Source of the DNA: Mycobacterium sp. PS03-16
Lineage (GTDB): Bacteria; Actinomycetota; Actinomycetes; Mycobacteriales; Mycobacteriaceae
DNA length: 64,000 bases
NCBI RefSeq assembly: GCF_004570325.1
Contig: NZ_SPQO01000008.1
Span: forward strand, 1 to 64,000
Reading direction: 5' to 3'
Under the pieces are notes generated by a model. It saw only the letters and a list, made by a program, of their open reading frames with translations. It ran no database searches and was not told the origin of the DNA. Position numbers and translations under genes: made by a program. Positions 1 through 6,532 of this stretch are shown here, piece by piece. Numbering within the stretch: the stretch's first letter is position 1; every line of letters starts with the position of its first letter.

Positions 1-1224
1 ACCCAGCGCCGCGTCCGGGGCCGGACCGAGCCAGCCGAACAGATCGTTGGCCTGCGCGGCACTGCCGTCGTGCAGGGCGATGCTGGCGGCGATGCGCACG
101 GCCGCCGCCCGCTCGGCGGCGTCGGCAGAGGTGAAGAGTTCGTCGGTCAGCCGTGCCGCGGTCACGCAGTCGCCGGTCAGCGCCAGCGCATCGGCGAGCT
201 GGGCGCTCAGGGCGGTGGCGCCGGCGTCCGCGGCGGCCCGGTAGAGGCGGGCCGCCCGGGCGGGATGCCCCCGGGTGCGCCCGGCCAGATCGGCCAGCGC
301 GGTGGCCAGCCGGTCGTCGCGCAGGCCGTGCTCGGCCATCCGCAGCGCCAGTTCGGCCGTGAGCGTGCCGGAGTCGAGTTGCGCGCACAGCAGCGCCACC
401 TCGATGTCGTGGTGCCGGGCGGCGCCGCTGATCTGCGCGATGCCGTCGTGGACCGCGCGCAGGAAGGTGGGATGGTGCGACGGCTCGATCAGCCCGCTCG
501 CCCGCGCCCGGTCCACGGTGGCCAGTGCCGTCTGCGAGGCCATGTGCAGTGTGGCCGCCACGTCGTCGGGGCCGAGGTCCAGGCTCAGCGACGACACCAG
601 CAGCGTGTCGAGCAGCGGTTCGTCGAGGCGACGCAACCGTTCGATCAGCGCGATCCGTGCTGCCTGCCGGACCGCGGCCCCGCCGTCCGCGGCGGCGGTG
701 ATCGCGGGGGCGAGCAGGAACGGCAGGCCGGCGGTGGCGGCGACGAGCAGCCGCACGAGCTCCGGCGGTGGCGGCGTACCGGCGCGTGCCCCGGCGAGTC
801 GGGCCACCTCGCCGGGCGGCAGCGGACCCAGGGTGAGCGCCGGGTGTTCGCGTTCCAGCGCAATGGTCAGCCCCCGCAGCGAGGGATGGTGGACCAGCGG
901 CTGCGCGGCGATCACCACCGTCGCGGCCGGGTCGGCGACCAGCTCGGTGAGCTGGTCGAGTTCGCCGCCGTCGAGCAGATGCGCCTCGTCGACCACCACC
1001 GCCGCGCCGGCCGGGTCCTCCGGGCGGGGCGGACGCGACAGCACCGGGCGGTCCGCGGCGCGCAGTGCGGACCGCACCGCGGCCAGCACCGTCGACTTAC
1101 CCGTCCCGATCCCGCCGGTGACCAGGAGCTTCACGGCCGCGGCGGGATCGGCCTCGAGCTCCGCGACGGCTGCACGCGAGGCCGGCGGGAGCTCGGAGTG
1201 CCGCGACGACGCCGGGTTGGTCAT
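1..1224 (-). CDS. iniR: IniR-like ATP-binding transcriptional regulator, partial (3' end outside window)
   Basis: The visible 408 codons are the N-terminal part of a large P-loop regulator; the reading frame is still open at base 1. A Walker A motif (GGIGTGKST, about residues 36-44) and a Walker B-like stretch (AAVVVDEAHLLD) are clear, followed by helical alanine-rich repeats typical of MalT/LuxR-type STAND ATPases. The DNA-binding end would lie beyond the window. ATG at 1224 lies 7 bases behind the stop of the Hsp70-like gene, so the two are probably cotranscribed. The position next to the IniB-like gene and iniBAC matches Rv0339c, the iniBAC activator reported as IniR. The identity rests on context plus fold; the HTH is not visible. 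Confidence 0.75.
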   Translation of the reverse strand, partial: MTNPASSRHSELPPASRAAVAELEADPAAAVKLLVTGGIGTGKSTVLAAVRSALRAADRPVLSRPPRPEDPAGAAVVVDEAHLLDGGELDQLTELVADPAATVVIAAQPLVHHPSLRGLTIALEREHPALTLGPLPPGEVARLAGARAGTPPPPELVRLLVAATAGLPFLLAPAITAAADGGAAVRQAARIALIERLRRLDEPLLDTLLVSSLSLDLGPDDVAATLHMASQTALATVDRARASGLIEPSHHPTFLRAVHDGIAQISGAARHHDIEVALLCAQLDSGTLTAELALRMAEHGLRDDRLATALADLAGRTRGHPARAARLYRAAADAGATALSAQLADALALTGDCVTAARLTDELFTSADAAERAAAVRIAASIALHDGSAAQANDLFGWLGPAPDAALG

Positions 1225-1231
1225 CGGCGGG

Positions 1232-2422
1232 TCAGGCGCCGCCGTCGTCCGGAACGATGACCGTCGTCGTGATCGGATCGGGCGGGTCCACCGTGGTCGG
1301 CGGCGGCTGGACCGTCGTGGTCGGGGGCGGTGGGGTGGTGGTCGGCGGCGGGGTCGTCGTCCGGGTGGTCGTGGTCCTGGTCGTGGTGGTCGACGTCGTG
1401 GTCGGCTGAGTCGTGGTGGTGGTCGTCGTGCTCGTCGGCGCCGTGGTCGTCGTCGTTCCTGCCGTCGTGGTGCTCGGCGGCGGAGGCGGCGGAGGCGGCT
1501 GGGTCACCGTGGTGGTGGCCTGTCCGTCCGGTCCGATGGTGACGGTCGCCACCGCCGAGACGTCGGCCGGCCCAATATTGTTGCGCTGCAACGTGTCCTC
1601 GATCGCGGCGAGCAGCCCGTCGAGCGGGCCGGCCATCAGCTGTTCGAGCTCGGGGCGGGTCACCCGGATGTCGGACTCGAACCCGGGCAGGGCGGCGGAT
1701 ACGACGGTCGCGGTGTCGGCGGACAGCCGCTCCTTGGCCTGGCGGCACTCGTCGCGCAGCCGGGCCAGCAGACCGAATTCGGCGGTGCCGGCCGGATCGG
1801 GGTTGTTCGCGTCGGCGATGCCGGCGAGCACGTGGCTGAGCAGCGCCTGATCGATCGCATCACCGGAGAACTCCGGATAACGCACGGTCTGTCCGACCGC
1901 GTCGAGGTTGGCGCCCGCGTCGGCGAGCGTGATGCTGGTGCCGCTGCCGCCGAGGTCGACCAGCGCCACCACACCGTGCGCGGGGAGGCCCGGGGCGGCC
2001 TGCAGTGCGGCCAGCGCCGCCGAGGAATCGGGGATCAGCGCGGCGGGCACCCCGCCCGGGGCCAGGTTCGGCTTCGTGCGCAGCGCGCCGCGCAGGGCGC
2101 CGACGGTGCCGGGCCCCCAGTGCGCGGGCACGGCGATCGCGATCGGCGCGCCACCGCCCACGCTGCGGGCCATCGCGTCGAGCGCCTCGGCCAGCACCTG
2201 CTCGCCGCGGTGGGCCGAGCCGTCGGACGCCACCAGCGGGACCGGGTCGCCGACCCGGTCGACGAAACCGCTGAGCACCAACCCGGGCGCGGTGGGCACG
2301 CCCACCTCGGGCGCGCGGTCCGGGAAGAAGGTGAGGATGGCTCGCCGCAGCACCGGCGGCTGACCGACGCGGGCGGCCACCAGGTTGGTCATCCCGATCG
2401 ACAACCCCAACGGTTCTGTCAT
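1232..2422 (-). CDS. Hsp70-like ATPase domain with truncated nucleotide site and Thr/Pro-rich tail
   Basis: The protein has 396 residues. ATG at 2422 follows AGGAG with a 10-base spacer, so I prefer it to an upstream in-frame GTG. Residues 1-285 resemble the actin-like ATPase domain of DnaK: a phosphate-1-like GLSIGMTN at the N terminus and phosphate-2 DLGGSGT at about 156-162. Where the adenosine motif (VGGG-RMP in the paralogue at 8048) should follow, the chain becomes VTIGPDGQ and then a low-complexity tail of about 100 residues rich in Pro and Thr. There is no substrate-binding domain and no clear membrane helix. It is the first gene of a likely operon with iniR and diverges from the IniB-like gene. 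The function is unknown; a sensor or scaffold role in envelope stress is inference. Confidence 0.8.
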   Translation of the reverse strand: MTEPLGLSIGMTNLVAARVGQPPVLRRAILTFFPDRAPEVGVPTAPGLVLSGFVDRVGDPVPLVASDGSAHRGEQVLAEALDAMARSVGGGAPIAIAVPAHWGPGTVGALRGALRTKPNLAPGGVPAALIPDSSAALAALQAAPGLPAHGVVALVDLGGSGTSITLADAGANLDAVGQTVRYPEFSGDAIDQALLSHVLAGIADANNPDPAGTAEFGLLARLRDECRQAKERLSADTATVVSAALPGFESDIRVTRPELEQLMAGPLDGLLAAIEDTLQRNNIGPADVSAVATVTIGPDGQATTTVTQPPPPPPPPSTTTAGTTTTTAPTSTTTTTTTQPTTTSTTTTRTTTTRTTTPPPTTTPPPPTTTVQPPPTTVDPPDPITTTVIVPDDGGA

Positions 2423-2488
2423 GGTGGCGTCACTCCTGTCTGGGCCGGTCACCACCATAGCGACTGCACCCCCGTCGGCCTCGGATTT

Positions 2489-2588
2489 CCCCCTAGTGGC
2501 GTCGACCCCCTAACGGCCGATCCCCTAACGGCTGCGGTGAAGGGGTGGGCCGCGCACCGATCCGGGGACCGACCGGCGTCGATAGCAT
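2489..2588 (+). promoter_or_regulatory. Promoter and repeat operators of the IniB-like gene
   Basis: Two direct copies of CCCCTAACGG (2507-2516 and 2522-2531) follow a related CCCCTAGTGG (2490-2499). Next come a GTGAAGGGGTGGG element at 2537-2549 and CGGCGTCGATAGCAT at 2574-2588, whose TAGCAT (2583-2588) fits a mycobacterial -10. The same elements in the same order and spacing precede iniB. The predicted start near 2595 gives a leader of about 64 bases. Binding by IniR is inferred from context. Confidence 0.6.
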
Positions 2589-2620
2589 CGTGACAAGCAG
2601 TCGGGGGACTGGCCCCGGCT

Positions 2621-2639
2621 CGACCGTGTCGCACGGTCG
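2621..2639 (+). other. Leader hairpin of the IniB-like mRNA
   Basis: CGACCGTG (2621-2628) and CACGGTCG (2632-2639) form a perfect 8-bp stem with a three-base loop just before the ribosome binding site GGAGAAGG of the gene at 2659. A perfect hairpin sits in the iniB leader too. Confidence 0.5.
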
Positions 2640-2658
2640 GCTCTGGAGAAGGTGTGTG

Positions 2659-3165
2659 ATGGCAAACTCGCTACTCGACTTCGTGATGTCGCTGGTGCGG
2701 GATCCCGACGCCGCGGCCCGCTACGCGGCCGATCCGGCCGGGGCCATCGCCGATGCGCATCTGACCGACGTGACCAGCGCTGACGTCAACAACCTCATCC
2801 CGGTGGTGTCGGAGTCCATGTCGATGGCCGCGCCGTCGTCGGCGGGCTTCGACGCCTTCGGCGCGGAAGCGGCGGGCAATGTGTGGGCGAGCGGCGCCGC
2901 GACGGCCGCGTTCGACGCGTTCGACGACCTGGTGCCCGATACGGCGGTCATCGACGCCGACGTCCCCGTGGTGGTGGATGCGCCGGAGCCGGTCGACTCC
3001 GGTGTCGACGCGCTCACCTCGGCCGAACCCGTATCGCTGCAGTTCGACGCCCCGCTGGTCGAGGAGTCGACGCCCGTCGTCGCCGAACCGCTCGACGACT
3101 GGAACGTTCCGGTCAGCGCTCCACAACCGGTCGACCACAGCGCTGGGTTCGACCTGTTCGACTAG
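2659..3165 (+). CDS. IniB-like protein (Rv0340-type) with IniB N-terminal domain
   Basis: This is a 168-residue acidic protein. ATG at 2659 follows GGAGAAGG at 2645-2652. Residues 1-50 align with the start of IniB downstream: LLDF/LIDF, a P then AA, DP-GA--DA-L and VTxA are shared at the same spacing. The remainder is Asp/Glu/Ala/Val-rich with phenylalanine-aspartate repeats and ends in FDLFD; no signal peptide or membrane helix is seen. The gene sits immediately upstream of iniB, as Rv0340 does in M. tuberculosis. It has its own iniB-like promoter and a perfect terminator behind it, so it is probably monocistronic but co-induced with iniBAC. The molecular role is unknown. Confidence 0.85.
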   Translation: MANSLLDFVMSLVRDPDAAARYAADPAGAIADAHLTDVTSADVNNLIPVVSESMSMAAPSSAGFDAFGAEAAGNVWASGAATAAFDAFDDLVPDTAVIDADVPVVVDAPEPVDSGVDALTSAEPVSLQFDAPLVEESTPVVAEPLDDWNVPVSAPQPVDHSAGFDLFD

Positions 3166-3183
3166 ACCCCCTGCGCACCGACG

Positions 3184-3219
3184 AGCCCGCGCGGATCACC
3201 CGATCCGCGCGGGCTTTTT
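3184..3219 (+). terminator. Rho-independent terminator after the IniB-like gene
   Basis: AGCCCGCGCGGATC (3184-3197) pairs perfectly with GATCCGCGCGGGCT (3202-3215) around the loop ACCC and is followed by five T residues. This is a rare full-strength intrinsic terminator for a high-GC actinobacterium. It insulates iniB from the upstream gene. Confidence 0.85.
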
Positions 3220-3268
3220 GGTGTCTGAGCAGGCCGGATGTCGACCCCACCGCCGCGCCCCGGGGTAT

Positions 3269-3367
3269 CCCCTAACCCCCTAACGGGGCGATCCCCGTAT
3301 CCCTCAACGTCCCCGATGAGGGATGGGTGCGTACCCCGTTTCCGCGGGGTCCCGGCGTCCATAGATT
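3269..3367 (+). promoter_or_regulatory. iniB promoter with CCCCTAAC repeats
   Basis: CCCCTAACC (3269-3277) runs into CCCCTAACGG (3277-3286). A GATGAGGGATGGG element lies at 3315-3327 and CGGCGTCCATAGATT at 3353-3367; TAGATT (3362-3367) is the likely -10. The distance from TGAGG to CGGCG (36 bases) equals that in front of the IniB-like gene. The predicted leader of iniB is about 66 bases. Confidence 0.6.
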
Positions 3368-3377
3368 GGTCTCCAGA

Positions 3378-3395
3378 TCGCCGGAGAGCCGGCGA
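3378..3395 (+). other. Leader hairpin of the iniB mRNA
   Basis: TCGCCGG (3378-3384) and CCGGCGA (3389-3395) form a perfect 7-bp stem with loop AGAG shortly after the predicted transcription start of iniB. It is the positional counterpart of the hairpin in the neighbouring IniB-like leader, although the sequences differ. Confidence 0.45.
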
Positions 3396-3439
3396 GACAA
3401 CCTCCCCGGGAACACTGGGAAGACACGAAAGGCAGTCAC

Positions 3440-4534
3440 ATGAACCTCATTGACTTCATCCTCGACCTGTTCCGCAGCCCCGGCTCGGCCGCGTCGTTCA
3501 TCATGGATCCGGACGGCGCGCTGCGTGACGCGGGGCTGCCCAACGTGACCGCCGCCCAGCTCGCGTCGGTGGCCGCCACGGCCGCCCCGGCCGGCTATGC
3601 CCTCGGCGGCGGCGACCCGATCGTGGGTCTGCAGCGCGCGGTGGCCGACCACCACCAGCTGGCGTCGAACTTCGCCTCGCCGTTCTCGCCGCAGACCTCG
3701 TTCGCGCCGACGACAGAGCTCGCCAGCCGCAACGACACCGACCTGCTCAGCGGCAACAACGTCCCGATCGCCAGCCCCGACCAGGCCGCCGGCGCGAACG
3801 CCCAGAACGGCGCGTTCAACCTGGGCTTCGGTGACATCACCCTGGGCGACAAGACCAGCAACACCGCCACCAACGGCGGCGTGGTGGTCGGCGGCGACAA
3901 CGACGGCGACATCGTCAGCGGTGACGGCGCCGCGCTCGGCGACGGCAACACGATGAACAACGGCGACATCCTCGCCGGGTCCGGTTCCAACGTGGTCGTC
4001 GGCAAGGACAACGAGGTCGAGGACAACTCGCAGACCGCGGGTGGCGACCTGATCGCCGACAACGATGCGCCGGTGCTCAACGACGTCGACACCTCCGGTG
4101 GCAACGGCGGCGGCGCCGACGGCGGCGGCAGCCTGATCGGCATCGGCGGCGGCAACGCGGTCGGTGGCGACGGCGGCAACGGTGGCGGGATCATCATCAC
4201 CGACAACGACGTCAACGCCGGCACCCAGATCGACGGCGACTACGGCAGCGACAACACCGAGGACAACTCGGTCAACACCTCGGTGGAGACCAACACCTCC
4301 ACGTCGACCGAGAGCTCGATCGAGGACAACTCCTCGAACTTCGAGTCCAACATCGGCTCGGGCAACGAGACCGCGATCGGCTCCGGCAACGAGACGAACA
4401 CGGACCTGTTCTCGGGCAACGACACCGGGGTCAACACCGACCTGTTCTCGGGCAACGACACCGGGTTCGCGACGAACACCGACATCGCCTCGAACAACGA
4501 CACCGCGACGAACACCGATCTCGACGCGTTCTGA
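3440..4534 (+). CDS. iniB: Isoniazid-inducible protein IniB
   Basis: The protein has 364 residues and is the first gene of the iniBAC unit, which in M. tuberculosis is switched on by isoniazid, ethambutol and other cell-wall inhibitors. Residues 1-50 form the IniB N-terminal domain shared with the upstream gene (MNLIDFILDLFRSP). From about residue 110 the chain is extremely rich in Gly, Asn, Asp and Thr (GGDNDGD, GGNGGG) with no hydrophobic core, giving an extended glycine/asparagine-rich repeat protein. Near the C terminus a 12-residue unit, NTDLFSGNDTG plus V or F, occurs twice in tandem. No signal peptide is visible. AAAGGCAG lies before the ATG. A 14-bp hairpin separates the gene from iniA. 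The biochemical role is unknown. Confidence 0.92.
   Translation: MNLIDFILDLFRSPGSAASFIMDPDGALRDAGLPNVTAAQLASVAATAAPAGYALGGGDPIVGLQRAVADHHQLASNFASPFSPQTSFAPTTELASRNDTDLLSGNNVPIASPDQAAGANAQNGAFNLGFGDITLGDKTSNTATNGGVVVGGDNDGDIVSGDGAALGDGNTMNNGDILAGSGSNVVVGKDNEVEDNSQTAGGDLIADNDAPVLNDVDTSGGNGGGADGGGSLIGIGGGNAVGGDGGNGGGIIITDNDVNAGTQIDGDYGSDNTEDNSVNTSVETNTSTSTESSIEDNSSNFESNIGSGNETAIGSGNETNTDLFSGNDTGVNTDLFSGNDTGFATNTDIASNNDTATNTDLDAF
4397..4468 (+). repeat. Tandem 36-bp repeat inside iniB
   Basis: A 33-base segment at 4397-4429 recurs at 4433-4465 with a single mismatch and a period of 36 bases (12 codons), encoding the doubled NTDLFSGNDTG unit. Near-identity at the DNA level suggests recent duplication or slippage. 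Confidence 0.7.
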
Positions 4535-4554
4535 TCGACACAACCGGATAGCGC

Positions 4555-4587
4555 AACTGGCGGGGACCGCGATGGTCCCCGCCAGTT
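4555..4587 (+). terminator. Intra-operon hairpin between iniB and iniA
   Basis: AACTGGCGGGGACC (4555-4568) pairs perfectly with GGTCCCCGCCAGTT (4574-4587) around loop GCGAT. No T run follows, so it may be a partial terminator or an mRNA-stability element that sets the ratio of iniB to iniA/iniC, rather than a complete stop. Confidence 0.6.
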
Positions 4588-4627
4588 CGCGCGCTTACGG
4601 TGAGAGCCACCGGCACGGAAGGGCGCC

Positions 4628-6481
4628 ATGACGCAACCGAACGACCCCCGCAAGGTGAAGGTGATCGTCGAGCTCATCGACCACACCACCGCGATCGCGG
4701 CCGCCCAGGATCGCGGCGATCTGGCCGCCCGGCTGGCGCGCGCCAAGGCCCGCATCACCGATCCGCAGATCCGGGTGGTGATCGCCGGTCAGCTCAAGCA
4801 GGGCAAGAGCCTACTGCTCAACTCACTGCTCAACATGCCGGTGGCCCGCGTGGGTGACGACGAGTCGACGGTGCTGGCCACTGTGGTGTCGTACGGGGAG
4901 CAGGCCTCGGCGCGGCTCGTGGTGGCCCGGCCCGACGGCGAAGAACCCGAACTCGTCGAGATCCCGACCACCGACCTGACCAAGGACCTGCGCCGCGCGC
5001 CGCAGGCCGGCGGCCGCGACGTGCTGCGGGTCGAGGTCAGCGTGCCCAGCCCGCTGCTCAAGGGCGGGCTCGCGTTCGTCGACACCCCCGGGGTGGGCGG
5101 GCACGGTCAGCCGCACCTTTCGGCCACGCTCGGGCTGCTGCCCGACGCCGACGCGATGCTGATGATCAGCGACACCAGCCAGGAGTTCACCGAACCGGAG
5201 CTGACGTTCATCCGACAGGCCACCGAGATCTGCCCGGTCGCGGTGATCGTCGCGACCAAGACCGACCTCTACCCGCACTGGCGTCAGGTGGTCGGCGCCA
5301 ACGCCGCCCACCTCGAGCGCGCGGGGATCACCACGCCGATGATCCCGGCGTCGTCGACCCTGCGCAGCCACGCCGTCGCGCTCAACGACAAGGAACTCAA
5401 CGAGGAGTCGAACTTCCCCGCGATCGTGAAGTTCCTGTCCGAGAAGGTCCTGTCCCGGGAGAACGACCGGGTGCGCGATCAGGTGGTCGGCGAGATCCGT
5501 GCCGCGGCAGAACATCTCCGGCTCGCGCTGGAGTCCGAGCGGCAGGCGCTCGACGATCCGCAGGCCCGTGAACACCTCACTGCCGACCTCGAGCGGCGCA
5601 AGCAGGAGGCCCAGGACGCGCTGCAGCAGACCGCGCTGTGGCAGCAGGTGCTCAACGACGGCATCGCCGACCTCACCGCCGACGTCGATCACGATCTGCG
5701 GCAACGCTTCCGCAACATCACGTTCCACACCGAGCGGGTGATCGACACCTCCGATCCGACGCTGCACTGGGCCGAGATCGGGGCCGAACTCGAAGAGCAG
5801 GTCGCCACCGCCGTCGGCGACAATTTCGTCTGGGCCTACCAGCGCGCCGAGGCCCTGGCCTCCGACGTCGCCCGTACGTTCCGCGAGGCCGGGTTGGACG
5901 CGGTCCGGATGCCCGCGCTCGACGCACGGGAGATGGGCGCCGAGTTCGGGCAGTTCAAGTCGCTGGCCGATCTCGAGCACAGCCCCCTCAAACTCGGCCA
6001 CAAGGTGGTCACCGGGATGCGCGGGTCCTACGGTGGCGTGCTGATGTTCGGCATGCTGACCTCCTTCGCCGGTCTGGGCATGTTCAACCCGCTGTCGCTG
6101 GGCGCGGGATTCGTGTTGGGCCGCAAGGCCTACAAGGAGGACATGGAGAACCGGATGCTGCGCGTGCGCAACGACGCGAAGACGAACGTGCGCCGCTTCG
6201 TCGACGACGTCGCCTTCGAGGTGGGCAAGGAATCCCGCGACCGGCTCAAGGGCATCCAGCGCCAGCTGCGCGACCACTACCGGGAGATCGCCAACCAGAC
6301 CACCCGCTCGCTCAACGAGTCGCTGCAGGCCACCCTCGCCGCGGCCAAGGTGGAGGAGACCGAGCGCACCGCCCGGCTCAAGGAACTCGACCGGCAGCTC
6401 AACATCCTGCGCCAGGTGCTCGACCATGCGCAGAAGCTGAGCGCGGCCGCGCCGGTGCCGTCATTAAGCTCGAGGGGTTAG
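4628..6481 (+). CDS. iniA: Dynamin-like GTPase IniA
   Basis: This 617-residue member of the bacterial dynamin-like family remodels membranes by GTP-driven fission and is linked to drug tolerance in mycobacteria. The GTPase motifs are complete: P-loop GQLKQGKS at 54-61, a switch I Thr near 81, DTPG at 152-155 and TKTD at 210-213. Long helical segments follow, and a hydrophobic stretch at about 463-497 (GVLMFGMLTSF, NPLSLGAGFVLG) can act as the membrane paddle. The C terminus is again helical and charged. The length matches M. tuberculosis IniA. ATG at 4628 lies 93 bases after iniB, beyond the intra-operon hairpin. iniC follows in the same frame after 11 codons. Confidence 0.93.
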   Translation: MTQPNDPRKVKVIVELIDHTTAIAAAQDRGDLAARLARAKARITDPQIRVVIAGQLKQGKSLLLNSLLNMPVARVGDDESTVLATVVSYGEQASARLVVARPDGEEPELVEIPTTDLTKDLRRAPQAGGRDVLRVEVSVPSPLLKGGLAFVDTPGVGGHGQPHLSATLGLLPDADAMLMISDTSQEFTEPELTFIRQATEICPVAVIVATKTDLYPHWRQVVGANAAHLERAGITTPMIPASSTLRSHAVALNDKELNEESNFPAIVKFLSEKVLSRENDRVRDQVVGEIRAAAEHLRLALESERQALDDPQAREHLTADLERRKQEAQDALQQTALWQQVLNDGIADLTADVDHDLRQRFRNITFHTERVIDTSDPTLHWAEIGAELEEQVATAVGDNFVWAYQRAEALASDVARTFREAGLDAVRMPALDAREMGAEFGQFKSLADLEHSPLKLGHKVVTGMRGSYGGVLMFGMLTSFAGLGMFNPLSLGAGFVLGRKAYKEDMENRMLRVRNDAKTNVRRFVDDVAFEVGKESRDRLKGIQRQLRDHYREIANQTTRSLNESLQATLAAAKVEETERTARLKELDRQLNILRQVLDHAQKLSAAAPVPSLSSRG

Positions 6482-6532
6482 TACTTTCCACGTCAGACGG
6501 GACTGGGCGAAACTCTGAGCACAAGTGACCGT

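Noticed and set aside
1320..1500. Tandem GGTGGT/GTCGTC-like microsatellite
   Set aside because: It is the antisense of Thr and Pro codons in the tail of the Hsp70-like protein, explained by protein composition.
275..2593. A 772-codon open frame on the + strand
   Set aside because: It is antisense to iniR and the Hsp70-like gene. The product is Arg/Gly/Ser/Ala-biased with no domain, as expected from GC-rich codon bias, while the opposite strand encodes conserved motifs.
4823..6427. A 534-codon leftward frame in iniA
   Set aside because: It is antisense to the IniA GTPase, with no recognisable protein features.
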